A stretch of DNA of 64,000 nucleotides from Gymnothorax reevesii. Lineage: Eukaryota > Chordata > Actinopteri > Anguilliformes > Muraenidae. Below are positions 25,032 to 36,338 of this stretch, one piece after another. Position 1 is the stretch's first letter; each line of letters opens with the position of its first letter. Under the pieces are notes generated by a model. That model was not told the origin of the DNA. It made no database searches and worked only from the letters and a program-made list of their open reading frames with translations. Location: NCBI GenBank assembly GCA_029721435.1, contig CM056584.1, forward strand, positions 14,643,739-14,707,738, written 5' to 3'. Position numbers and translations under genes: made by a program.

Positions 25032-26558
25032 ATGAGCCATTGCAAGCACCTGCGTGTGAGTGTTTGTTTTGGGTTCTAAACTGAATGTGTGGAAGAAATG
25101 AAAAAACAAAGGGATGGAAAGAATAAGAGTGAAAGAAAAATAAGTGAGGAAAAGAAGAGAAAGTATGAGCGAGAAACAAAGTGAGCAAGACGGAGGGAGA
25201 AAATAGCATGGTGTGATAGACATTATAAAAGGGAGGGAGAGACTGAGAGCGTGTGAGAGAGTGATGTCAGTGGGAGAGAAATGAGCAGCTGTAATCAGGA
25301 ATGTCTGATATCTCACCCTCCTTCAGGTCGACCTCTGTCTGAAACTCGGGTCCGCTGTGAGCAATGCGAATATTCGTCTGTATGTCCAGACAAAAAAAAA
25401 AAAATCAGCCAGAAATGAAGAGGAAGTTGTAAAGCGTATCGATAACAGCGAACGGCCTGCCATGGGACAGGATGAAAGCAATGTTCAAAGAAGCGAAGCT
25501 AAAGAAAGCGACGCGATGGCCTTATTGGCATTGTGGTCACAGCATCACCCTGAGCCACAGGAGAAATGATTTAGTTTGGCCGCGAGGCAAGACGACTGTA
25601 AATAAAAACGGGAAGTGCGAAATCTTCGTGCTGTGCTTCAAAGAGATGCCGGGCATTGTGGGTAGGTGCCCTGCTTGTGATGGCGGGAGGGTGGAGGGGG
25701 GTGTTGATGGAGTTCAGCAGCAAAATTGAGGGAGCCTCCACCCGAGCGAAGAGACCAGATCTCAGATACGACCTCCCTCCAGAGGCAACAAAGGTGCAAA
25801 CTTTATATTCTCAAGTTGCTGGTGATAAAAGTTAGCACCGGTTTCTTTCCTTCTCTGGTATGTCATTGCTGGATTGGAGCAGGTCTCCGATTGGTCAAGA
25901 TGGCCCGCCCCATTTCACTGTTGCTGGCAAGGAAGACCCCTTCATCCCCTGGTGGGGCTCTCAATTTATCCCATCGACTCCACTCTCCTCCGCCCACCCA
26001 GAAAAGCACCCAGGAGGGAACCCTATGCTTTGACCGCCCACCCTCCCTCGGTCTCACTCTCCCTCTCTCTGTCCTTCGCCTGCTGAGTCGGACACAAAGG
26101 AAAGACCTCTGAGTTTTTTCAGTAACATCAGGGTCAGAACCTTCTTCTGTTTGGGCCACAGCAGCCGCAATGGACCCCAGATCTTGACAGCAGCACTTGA
26201 ACACCAAAGCAGACACACTAATACAAACATACACACACTCACATCCTTGTACACTCACATCCTTGTAATTTTTTCCTTGTAAGAAAATTGACGTCCCTTC
26301 ATTCTTCGTGTGACTACAGCATTTCCATAACCTTAACCATAATCAAGGCACGCCTCAGCCAAACCCTTACCAAAACCTTCGCCTCCTGATTTCTGACTAC
26401 AGCCTACCCCTTGATCTATGCTTAACTGTGACAAGAGCCAATAAGTCACAGTTTGCCAATGTATTCATGAGGACTGCCTCATGTCCTGACTTCCCAAAAA
26501 TGTCCTCATAATTGGTTAATTTTTTTATAGTCCTTACTGCATAGCAAGTTCAGGTATA

Positions 26559-26559
<1 letters not shown>

Positions 26560-26595
<36 letters not shown>
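26560..26595. repeat. (CA)n microsatellite
   Basis: About 36 bases of CA. Confidence 0.97.
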
Positions 26596-26596
<1 letters not shown>

Positions 26597-26879
26597 GACA
26601 GACATGTAAGGAGAACCATCTTTTATCGGCAGTTAAACTGAAGCATGTCCATCCTTATCCCACGCAAACGGAACAGAAAACCTGCTTAAAATCGTCAGTT
26701 TAGAGAAGCTGATTGAGCAGCACTGATTCAAAGACTGAGGCACAGGGAGAATTCAAAGAAAATCAAAAAGCACTGACATGAAATACTCATCTCCTCTACA
26801 TTGAAAACAGAACAGCAACAGATTATTCAATGATCCAACATGTTAATTTAATTGCATATTAAAATAATACAATGTGATG

Positions 26880-27979
26880 ACTGCATCGAAGTATAAAAAA
26901 GTTGGCTGTCGACTGCTTGTTATAGAGTAACATCGTAATTTTTTTAAAATCGCATTTATTGAGGGCTTGGGCACTGAAGACACTAGTGGTTCAAGTCCAG
27001 GCAGGGGAATTTCCCCCCATTACTCCATTGTGCAGGTCTTCAGCTGCAAAATTCTAACACAGCCATCACTGCTGTATGTATGTCACACCATAGTGTGACA
27101 TACATTCTCAGTCAGGGACAGATCAGGACTGCAGGCGGACCAATCTAGCATCCGCACTACTTATGCAGCCATGCACTTGTAACCCGTGCATAATCTGGAT
27201 TGGTGTGGCCTTGCTGGAAAGTGCAGACCTCCCTTGTACAGATGAAGCCTGTATGGAAGCATATGTTGGCCCAAAATTTGCTATTGTCCACCTCAGAGAA
27301 CACCAAGCCCAGAAAAGTCGGTGGCACTTCTCGACAGTGCTGATGACAGAATTTAGCTTTGTATTGTAAAACTTTAACTCTAGCATCCTGGGAGACAGCA
27401 CTGTATGGAGTTGACTGACTAAGGTTTACCAAAGTATTTCTGAGCTTATGTTGCAATATCCGTAACAGTCACATGATAGTTCTTAAGACAGTGAGGTCTG
27501 AGGGACCATTGATCACATGAATTCAGAGGTGGCTTTCGCTCTTGCCCTTTACGCACCGAAATTTGACCAGATTCCTTCCAACTTTTAATTGTATAATGCA
27601 ATGAAGTGCCCAAAACCCTTCTAATACGTCTTTGGGGAACATTGCTCTGATTGGTGAGCCTTGACCCATCTTTGCTCTTGAGGGACTGGGGCTTTCCGGG
27701 AGGTTTTCTTTCCACTATAATGCCCTGTTTGACATCAACTGATTCACATTACCATATTGCAACTTATCACATCAATACTCCTAATTTTCCCCCGTGCCAA
27801 ATTTTTTAGTCTGCTAGTCATCAAATGCGCTCAATACATGGTTCAGTTCACTATTTAAAACATCAAATGATGGGTTTTTTATGATCTCCCTAGAGGGTGA
27901 ATGGACTTTTCAAATACCCTTTTTTTCCATTTTATTTGCCTTTTCAATAGTGTCCTAACTTTTTCAGAAATGAGGTAGT
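26880..27979 (-). mobile_element. Second, inverted copy of the 8.6-kb Tc1-like element, about 1.1 kb
   Basis: The right end cctaactttttcagaaatga matches the right end of the 8,601-10,095 element but belongs to the 5' side here. Segments at 26,960-27,060 and 27,100-27,160 match the reverse complement of 9,668-9,850, for example gactgcaggcggaccaatct. The minus-strand frame 27,715-27,446 has a Tc1-like N-terminal region (SNVPQRRIRRVLGTSLHYTI). Shorter than the first copy, so internally deleted; the left boundary is approximate. Confidence 0.78.
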
Positions 27980-29469
27980 GAATAGCTCATTCTCAAGTAC
28001 ACAGTATTGGTTAGGCAAAGGTTTATTGACACTTCACTAAAACTTCATTGACATTCATAAAAAAACTGACATTTTTACACACTATGTGACATTTTAATTT
28101 AATTTGGAATATATTTGGCTGATAATACTTTCATCTACCATTTGAGGGTATTTTCAAACAATCCTGCCCCACAATTTGGAAATCATCACCCTTCAGTGCG
28201 AATGGCCCTTTTCTCAACTCCAATTAGTATCAATGGAGCATTCAGTAAGGGAGTGTGTTAATAGGGTTTACAAAATACCACAAAATTCCAAATGGTGAAA
28301 CAGATTTGAGTCACAACTCTCAAACAGGTAATATGGAAGCTGATTTGCCCCGCAGGCCAAAGGGACCAATAAATTCCAAATTGAATTAAAACGTCAAATA
28401 TTTGTGATTGGGAAAAAAAAAATGTTAGTGTTCTGTGCATATCGATGAGGTTTCAGGGAAGCATCCACGCACTTATGACTTATTTGTGTAACTGTTCTTG
28501 GAACAAAGATGATCTTTGCTGTGCCCTGTCGGTCAAGTTTATGCTGACATCTACTGGTAGTTGAGGTTCACTACACCACATCCACAGTGCTTTCCGATCC
28601 ACCGCTAAGAGGAGCACAAGTCCGTTCAGCATCGAATATCTGCATTTCCACTCTCATTTATTGAAACAAGTCTTGTCTAATGTCTTTAATTCGGCTTCCT
28701 TTTGAGTTAGCTTCTCGTCCTTTGTATTTTATTTTACGTCATTGTCTGATGTTTTTATAAATGTAATAATTTCCTAACATGTTTGGATCTCTTCCATCAG
28801 GGGGGTATACCAAGAAAGCTGGCTTTGTGATTAAGCCTGACATCAGGCCTTAGTAAAACCAGACACCTCTTCAAATCTGGAACATGGACTGAAGTAAAAG
28901 GAGCTGCTCCAGGTTTTACTCAAGCTTTTAAGTAAACCCAAAATTATTGAGAAATAATAGGAGAAATAATAAGTCGACATGGTCTACAACATCCCCCGCC
29001 AATCGTGCGCTTCTCATTTTCGAACTCAATCAAGGCCTTTATGGTCTGAAGCTACACACCAAATTTGGTTACTGTATCTGTAGTAGTTTCTGAGTAAAGC
29101 TGTCCCCTTTATCTCGGACGGACGGACGGACGCACGGACGGACGGACGGACGGACGGACAGAGGTCAAACCTATATCCCCCTCCCACTTCGTGTTGGCGG
29201 GGGATAAAAATGTATTTGCCTCAAGAATAATATTAGAAAATTATTGAGTTCAGTTGAGGAGAATCCAATGATTTATCTACCTTGGACTAGTAATATTCAC
29301 TTGCCCATTGCAGCTTTTTTGAAGTGCAACAAGCTTCAGTAAAACGTCCAGCAGTTTAAATGGTGCACAAAAAAGATAATTCATGTTAGCCATCTCGAGA
29401 AGTGTACCCAGTAAATGTACTCTGTCAGTGTTATACCACATACGCGGCAAAACAAAGCACAATTTTTTT
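27980..29469. other. No gene recognised; AT-rich intergenic sequence
   Basis: Apart from the TIR repeat at 28,991-29,204, nothing supportable is seen here. Confidence 0.5.
28991..29204 (-). repeat. TIR repeat with (GGAC)n tract, copy 1
   Basis: Bounded by atcccccgccaa and its inverse ttggcgggggat. It contains a (GGAC)n tract at about 29,116-29,160. The reverse complement matches 59,279-59,469 along its length, including aaaggggacagctttactca. Confidence 0.88.
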
Positions 29470-30833
29470 TAAAAACACCCATTTTTATTTCAAAATGCAA
29501 GAGGTGGATTTAAAAAAAAAGATTTCTAAACTTACAATGTCTGACCAGAGGTTCATAATGTACAATACTAAATACAAAAACTCAATATTAATGAAACAAA
29601 TGTTGCTCTTGATTTTTGCAGGTGTTTAAACACAGTGTCAATCACAAAACATTAACTGCCTCAGACCCCAAATGGGATGAAAGATGGGGCGGGGCCAGCG
29701 CTCAGTATGTCACACAGAACTCAGTCGGTGGGGGCGGGGACCAGAGTTCTGAGGGCAGGACACACAGTGACCAGCCACTCCTGGGGACTGGCTGAAGAGC
29801 GTCAATCAAGGGGACCTCACACAGCCATTGGAGGAGGGGGGGGGAGATGGGGCGGGGCATGGTGTTCAGTGCGCAGGATTGGCTCAGATGCCGCAGAGGG
29901 CCAGGTTACACGGTCAGGCAAGTGGCGGCAAGGGATTCAAGTACGGCACAGAGACCGGCGCCGAGATTTAAAACCCAACCATGTTTTATAAAGTGCCAAA
30001 CTAGGGTGACCCCCTCCGAGACAGTGAGCGGTCCCACATCTTTGTGCACAGCCTGGCTGCTGAAGTGATGACTAAAATAGAGGAATGCTCTTTCCATCCT
30101 CCCAAGCTAGTTGTAATACCCTGAAGCCCCAGTACCCTACATGGAAGACCTGTGACGTCCATTACCATAATATCTAATCTTCACACAGCTGATAGGATAG
30201 AGGAGGCAGTATGGAGCCATCACAGCAGCCACAAACTGAAGGTAAAGCTAGAGTGACTGCTTGCTGAGTTACTGGCTTTGGCAATGACCTGCGGGGAACC
30301 GGGATGAGTCACTCCATAAAGAGGCTGCCTTACCCTGTCGGCCGCGGCGTCACAATATCGCAAAAAGGAGGTCACACAATAACGGTATGAGTACTGCAAA
30401 TGAAGCCGTGTGATTTTCAGTGAGGGAAAACCATTCACTCAACTCTGTCCATCCTTTTCAAGCAAAGCTCCGTACTCCGTCAGTGCAAAAACCCACTCAC
30501 GCACTGCAGGCGACTCTGTACACAGTACAATAACTGGCATGGCCAGAAAATGTAAGAAGTGAAAGCAAAATGGAGACATTAGCACACGGTATTTACGCTT
30601 GTCACTGATGCTCTTTTTTTTTAAATTTTTTTTTTTTTTTTTTTTTAAATCTGAAAATGACACACCCCCTTATTGGAAGGAAATGGGCGTAAACGGAGGG
30701 AGCCAGACAGGAAGTTGTGCGATTAGGGGTGGGGTGATAGGCCCACTCGTCAGCCTCCCTCTTCAAACCTTACAGAGGGGTGGAGGACTTGCTGAGCTCG
30801 TCCCTCTCTGCCCCCCCCAGTAAGGTACGCGAG
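29470..30833 (-). other. Possible 3' UTR of the FAM104-like gene
   Basis: Downstream of the stop on the minus strand there is non-repetitive sequence with GC-rich blocks, and a long T tract (as read on the plus strand) at 30,609-30,646. A minus-strand AATAAA hexamer occurs at 29489-29484, just after AT-rich sequence. The extent is a guess; transcripts would decide. Confidence 0.35.
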
Positions 30834-31091
30834 TCATGCGTCCGTTGGCGGAGCCCGGCTGTGCAGGCTGTGGAAGTGCGCTTCGCGGAGGATGCGATTG
30901 ATCTGATAGTAGGGACCCTGGCTCATGGGGCCAGACTCCGAGTGCAAGGACCCGGCAGGGCTGCAGGGGCCCCCAGCGCAGTGGCTCCCCCTGCTGTCCG
31001 ACCCGCACTGAAGGCTGCCGACGCCAGCATTTCCGCTGCTCCCTGCTGCCCCCTCTGGACTGCTTGTAGCACTGCAGTCACTGCTGGAAGA
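30834..31091 (-). CDS. fam104a: FAM104-like exon 3 (Ser-rich centre and VCP-binding C-terminal helix)
   Basis: Follows the acceptor tccctgtag. Eighty-five codons and TGA. Key residues near the end are YYQINRILREAHFHSL, the family signature. Confidence 0.92.
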   Translation of the reverse strand, partial: SSSSDCSATSSPEGAAGSSGNAGVGSLQCGSDSRGSHCAGGPCSPAGSLHSESGPMSQGPYYQINRILREAHFHSLHSRAPPTDA

Positions 31092-34000
31092 CTACAGGGA
31101 AAGGAAATGAGACAAAATCAAAGATTCAATACAGCAAAGGAGGAGAATAAACTGAAAAAGTGCAGAAGGAAGTGGACAAAAAAGATAAAGGAGAAAGGAA
31201 AGCTAGCATAGGACATATAGAAAACTCACTTGTTAACCACTGTTGCCTTCCTGGTAAGTCCATCAAAATACCAATGTGCTTTGATTTGACCCCAGAGCAA
31301 ATGCACCGACGCCATTAAATTCAGTTCTGAGCTGAGGCCTTTACTGGAGATAGGCCGCATTTGTTACATAAAGTTGCCATAAATTTGAGAGATCACGATT
31401 AAAATGTCTAAACCTTGCCAAGGGCAGTGCAAGAATATTTGAATTGTGATACACAATTCCAGTTTCAGCGAGCAAAACTGGTTTCCCCTTTGCATGTTCA
31501 TGCAGCAGGCAACACCAGTGAATTACCTTTTTTTTTTCCTTCTGAAGACGCAATGTAAAAAACAGTTTTGTAGTGTCTCTGTATAATTATGGAATTCCAT
31601 TGTGACGCAAATACCACAGCTGTATACTGTACACTGACCTGGCCCTGTATTGTTGGGGAAGTGTGTTGGCAGCTTTGTTCACCAGAAGTGCACATTCTGA
31701 TATGCAGAACTGACCTTTAACCTCATGCGCATCAGCCAATCACACGCCAGTATTTAGTGTGAATAGCAGTAGTGCCACCGGCAACAAAGTTTGGAAACTT
31801 GTCATCCATGAAATTCGTTGCCTTGGATTAAATTCCACAAGCATCCATCAAAACCTGAGGGGCCACAAAAGGGGCCTTTTGACCAACAAAAAACCTGCAT
31901 GGTTCCCGTTTGAAATCCAAGTTTGGAGAATGTTGACCAAATCACAGCTGTCGACATTAGATCACAGCTAGAACTTTGCAAGTCAAATCCAAATAGGAAT
32001 CATGATCGTATGAATGTCATCAGTGGGCGAGCACTAAACCCGTCAAAACAAACAAGTAAACCAGAATGGCGCATGGAGCTGGGGCTGCAGCCGACGTGCC
32101 TCGTTTTGCCACGAGGCAATTGGTTTCTTTGGTTCCCAGTCAGAATTGGAGAATGATCTGGAACCAGACTGGTTCTCTGTTGGTAAAAAAAGCTTTTAGA
32201 GGAACTGTTCTAGTGAATGGATGGACGAAACAGAAAAGTTTAGAAAGCAGATCTAGTCAGCAGCGATTGTGGCCGGCAGCCATGCTGGATAATGCCTCCA
32301 TCGTTGCTCAGTGAAGGGAGAATTTCAGTCCAGCTATACAGCAGTGACCCCAGCGAATTACTGGGATGCTCCACAGACTGGCCATTACATTAAATACTCC
32401 TCCAGTTCATTCCACCCTTTCAGTGGTCTACACTGTGTCCAACAGCCCAGAGAAGACCAAGACCTCTGAAGACCCTCTGAAGTCAGAAATAAACCAGCTC
32501 TTCTGCCCTGCTCCATCCCACAACCTTACCAAACATCCCCACATCCTCCCCCCATGTAGCACTTTTGAGTTTGTGTGTTGGTCAATCAGAGAAGAGCTCA
32601 TCATCCTGGAGCGGAATACGTAGATTAATACTTCTATATGCACCATTTTTTAAATTTGTAAACGGCCACTTTGGGAATCCAAAAATACAACTGGATTGAA
32701 CTGCAGTCCGTGGTGTCTCGTCTTGTTCCACCTCACTGTCGGAGTCCGATTTGTGAAACTGGAGTGATAAGCGGCAGCAGTCTATATGAGCACTGACAGA
32801 AATCACATGCTTGTTTTCACCTTCTCAGATCAAAATATAAGTATACAGTAAAGGGCACTTGCATACCGCACAGCCTACACTGCCCCTTCTAAACAAGTGG
32901 AGATAATGTCGGCAAAAAACACCTTTACCCAGCAGCGAAAACTAGTGAAGGGTTCAAAAACTGAACTACAACATTACGAACCTCAGAATCCCAGACATCC
33001 CGCCCCGGTTCAGAGAAGAGCAGGTGACCCGTGCCTGACCTCTTGGCCTGAGGTAAGGGCTCTCCGTTGTCATGGCCACAGCTGCGCCTTCGTTTCCTGC
33101 AGAGGAAATATGTGAAAGTATATCCAGTTCATTTTGTCTTCAGATGCAGGTAAAGGACCACAGCTTACCTCTATCTTTTTAAAGTGCCATTATCTCATTC
33201 AAATAAATGGTTTCCAATCACTGGTGGATTTTTGGCACCATATACTTACATGGATTCTCCGCCAAAAGCTAGAATATCCAAGAGCCAAGTGAATTCTAAG
33301 AGCTTTGGTGACGGCCCAACCAAAACAAAATGCACTCTACCAGGTCTTATTGGGGCAACTAAGTACAAAGTTGTTTAGATGGTGATACAAAAGTGAAGCT
33401 TTTCATGTGGTTCACATTTAGGCTGTTTATTAAAAAAATTATCATTAGCCAAACAGATAATCGATATGGCTGCCATATTTCAAGATTGTCACCAAATTAT
33501 GGCTACTGGACAGTTATCCTCATATAATCAAACCAACCTGTCCAAAATGAATATTTGACTGGTCAATACATACATTTTGAAAGCATTTTCTCAATATCTC
33601 AGTTTTTTGAATGCATTCATTCCACGTAACAGTCTCATCAATGACTGGAGGATGCAGACCAAATTTCAAGAGGATGACTGTGGTGGCCAGATCATGCACA
33701 TTTCCAGTGTCCTGAGCAGACCTTCCCATTGAAATGCTGACACATCATAAACACTAAAGACATTGAAGAGAAAGAGCCCTCGTTTATTCTACCCCAAGTA
33801 CAGGGCAGATTTCATGAACTGTGATCCATTTTCTTCATCCTTGACCACAGGCAATCCAGTTTAGTGAGATCCAGCTCAAACAGGGGTGGAATCCACGATA
33901 CTGCTATAATTATTAATACCTAGCTGTTATTTTGAACTGAATCTTTTGCACACACAAACAATTGTGTAATAAGTATTACACAACTGCCAACTGCAGCTGA

Positions 34001-35488
34001 GAGCAGGATGCAAGTTATGCGACTTCCGGGTCCCAATCTCACTGGTTGTCACAAAAAGTACAAGTAAACAAACATTTTCGAGTGGAGCAAGAACTGTGAT
34101 AATAATGGAAAACGTACAAATATATTTTACTACTGCGCAGCGCTGACACTAAACTCCATGCTGAGTTTCACAGCTCGTTCTGCATAACATTCATTCGTGC
34201 ACTTACTCTATTACAGGTTGAGTTTCAGGTGGTCAACGTTATTTTTACTAACCCTTAATGGGTCGTTTATGAACAAAAAAAAAATGCAGATAGTATCACA
34301 AAATGACCGATTCCGCCACCATTAGCGCTTAACTGCCACACCATAGTAAATGCACTCCGAGTACAGTCTTTAATGTGGGGCTAAGTACAGGCAAACAGCA
34401 CCCCCACCCCCAGGGACTACATCAGCAGGGGGTAAGTCAGCCTGACGCAACAGCCGCATCAGCTGCTGACTACGTGCACAACAATGCAGGTCACCGGCGA
34501 CGTGTTCGCATCAGCAAACGAACTACGGACGCAACAAGTGTCAAATACCAACTAACGTTTATTTTCACAGGGCAAGACCGTTCCTGGTTTCGTTAAACAA
34601 AGGTTTAACGTTAGCCAACTTAAGACACTTATTAGCACAAATGTTGACACCCTGCAGCTGGCTACAGTGACATTCTCAGTGGGAAAATGAGAACCAAACA
34701 GTTAACTTATCCAAATTTGCTTACTTGCCAAGTGGCTAACAAGTGAATTAACGACCCAGTGACGTCGAGCGATGTTACAAATCAAGCCCTGGGAAGCGGC
34801 AGCTGTATGAGTAGCTGCAAAGACGCGAATACACGCGAAACTGCATTGACTTTGAATGCAATCTGTCGTGCGAAAAATTCGTTTCGCGTCCAGTGTGAAA
34901 GCGGCTTTGATGACATATTCATGTTACATCGTCGTAGTCCGCAATTATTTAATCAACACAATGCAACAATAAATTGTTTAAATTAAATAAGTCAATTTGA
35001 AACGTTTTCATGCAATTCCGTTGCCTTCAACCACTGAGGTGAAGAAAAGCTTGATAAGTCCTGAGTCATAATTGACTGCCATGTTACTAGTGGTGAAATC
35101 CACCGTAAAGCCGCTTTAACGCTGGACGCGAAACGAATTTTTCGCACGACATATTACACTCAAAGTCAATGCATAGATGCAGATATCTCTGCATTGACTT
35201 TGAATGTAATCTGCCGTGCGAAAAAGTCGTTTCGCGTCCGGTGTGAAAGCAGCTTAACGCATGCGAAACTGATAAACCTCCATGCAATTCCTCCACTTCA
35301 ATTCCACCTGAGAATCTCTTACAGGCGCGCTGATTGAATAATTGCGGACACGCAGCAGGGGAAGGTGAATATTCCGCTTAAACTCACGCCGAATGCGCGA
35401 AAGTTGGCGACCCTGACAATTCAGCAATAAAATGTTAGGAGGATTTTTGCCGGGCATAAGTTAGGACTCACCGGTTTTCCGTTAACAT
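30834..35488 (-). CDS. fam104a: FAM104/VCF family protein (VCP/p97 nuclear cofactor), 3 exons, 129 residues
   Basis: Three exons on the minus strand, 35488-35472, 33096-32982 and 31091-30834, join with GT-AG introns into a 129-residue frame ending in TGA. The N-terminus MLTENRKRRRSC followed by LPQAKRS is the basic nuclear-localisation region of FAM104 proteins. WDSESSSSDCSATSSPEG matches their Ser-rich centre. The C-terminus GPYYQINRILREAHFHSLHS is the conserved helix that binds VCP/p97. Family members (human VCF1/FAM104A and VCF2/FAM104B) are small nuclear p97 cofactors that promote nuclear VCP function. A vcf1-like identity is more likely because FAM104A and HID1 both lie on human 17q25.1 and FAM104B is X-linked. 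The central linker is Gly/Ser/Cys-rich and poorly conserved. The gene is head to head with HID1. The assignment is by recall of family motifs. Confidence 0.9.
32982..33096 (-). CDS. fam104a: FAM104-like exon 2 (nuclear-localisation region)
   Basis: Follows cctctgcag. It encodes KRRRSCGHDNGEPLPQAKRS and ends DVWDSE in phase 0. The donor gttcgt is weak, but the joined frame matches the family across the junction. Confidence 0.88.
33985..34052 (-). repeat. 68-bp inverted repeat copy with ETS core, FAM104-like intron 1
   Basis: Partner of 37887-37954 in inverted orientation, inside intron 1 of the FAM104-like gene about 1.4 kb downstream of its start codon. The two copies enclose the shared 5' region of both genes. 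Confidence 0.9.
34795..34908. mobile_element. Partial copy of the same Harbinger-type MITE
   Basis: Contains attgactttgaatgcaatct and cgtttcgcgtccagtgtgaa, matching the right half of the MITE at 35109-35254. The left half is diverged. Confidence 0.65.
35109..35254. mobile_element. PIF/Harbinger-type foldback MITE, 146 bp
   Basis: Terminal inverted repeats begin agccgctttaacgctggacg and (right, reversed) agctgctttcacaccggacg. They are flanked by TAA on both sides, a Harbinger-type target duplication. The two halves are largely complementary. It lies in intron 1 of the FAM104-like gene, about 220 bases downstream of coding exon 1. Confidence 0.8.
35472..35488 (-). CDS. fam104a: FAM104-like exon 1 coding part (MLTEN plus split Arg)
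   Basis: ATG TTA ACG GAA AAC CG is followed by a strong gtgagt donor. CG plus the first g of exon 2 makes Arg6, in phase with KRRR. Too short to appear as an open frame by itself. Confidence 0.88.
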
Positions 35489-36070
35489 CAGAAGAACTGG
35501 CTGTCGAAGCTAATTGCTGAACAAACTTGCAGTAGGTGGGCGAAAAACGAGCCGCTTCGGACGGTTTCTCTGTCGTTAGCCGAGGCCCCGCTCCCTAGAC
35601 TGTGAACTTAAATACGGTACATAGCTAAAGATATTAGCTGGCTACCTACCTAGCTAGCTAACTGCTGGTGTGTAACGTAGCTGGCTAGTTTTTGCTAACG
35701 TTATCTTTCAAACATGGCAAGCTTTCCTCTCAGTCATAACCTCGTCACACACCATTCCGTAAATCGTTCACTATTAAAAGCCAGATCACAATAATAAAAA
35801 AAAAAAAATGTCAGCTACTGCGGCGCAAATGCAGCTGTGACTGTGCGCCCGCTTCAGCGCGATTGTTGCTGAGCGGTGACTTACAAAGCGACGCTCTATT
35901 CCCTAAAAAAGGAAATGCATTATAGAAACGTACAGCCCTCGTTACGTTAGTTTTCCCCACAATACAGTGAAACTTAACATTCACTGAGGCGGATGCGAAA
36001 TCTGAACCTTTTACCCGAAAATATTGGCAACGACTGCGCCGGTTTCCACACCCTAGCTGCCGGTTCGGTG
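35489..36070 (-). promoter_or_regulatory. Probable promoter and 5' UTR of the FAM104-like gene
   Basis: This interval directly upstream of the ATG is relatively CpG-rich and holds GCTAGC/GCTAACGTTA-type words often seen at fish promoters. It lies between the gene and the (TA)n tract. No TATA box was identified. Placed by position and composition only. Confidence 0.5.
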
Positions 36071-36263
36071 TTTACATCATATCACTTCTTCTTCTTTTTA
36101 TTCTTCTTCTTATAGTTTAATGGCGGTTTATTTCCAGCTCATTGATGCATTACCGCCACCTTCTGTTCCGGAGTATGGACTACTAGACAATAGACCAAGG
36201 ACTGTTGCAATAGACTTACAGTCTAACTTCTTTTCCAGACTTAAACACAAAATTATACACACA

Positions 36264-36267
<4 letters not shown>

Positions 36268-36332
<65 letters not shown>
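36268..36332. repeat. (TA)n microsatellite between the two genes
   Basis: About 65 bases of uninterrupted TA, followed by AT-rich sequence. It lies between the 5' ends of the head-to-head genes and is able to extrude as a cruciform. Confidence 0.98.

Positions 36333-36338
<6 letters not shown>

Larger units (their letters stand above)
20591..26879. other. No gene recognised; unique sequence with simple repeats
   Basis: Blocks at 21,340-21,700, 22,320-22,640 and 24,000-24,260 are complex, non-repetitive sequence and could be regulatory. 22,850-23,450 and 24,840-25,300 are simple-sequence rich. 26,230-26,530 has cttaaccat-type words of a dispersed fish repeat. Confidence 0.45.

Noticed and set aside
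25726..26258. Overlapping frames of about 130 codons on both strands
   Set aside because: The frames oppose each other over the same GC-rich stretch and neither resembles a known protein.
26980..27000. B-box-like ggttcaagtcc suggesting a tRNA or SINE
   Set aside because: It lies in a part of the inverted Tc1-like copy that aligns with 9,800-9,850 of the other copy, so the match is incidental.
29116..29160. Regular short repeats resembling a CRISPR array
   Set aside because: It is a simple (GGAC)n tract inside a TIR repeat, with no spacers, in a eukaryotic genome.
29677..29991. 104-codon plus frame over GC-rich sequence with GGGGCGGGGC words
   Set aside because: It lies opposite the probable 3' UTR of the FAM104-like gene and shows no domain. 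The SP1-like words alone do not support a promoter.
30763..31211. Plus frame 30,780-31,211 and minus frame 30,763-31,008
   Set aside because: Both are shadows of FAM104-like exon 3, which uses a different minus-strand frame.
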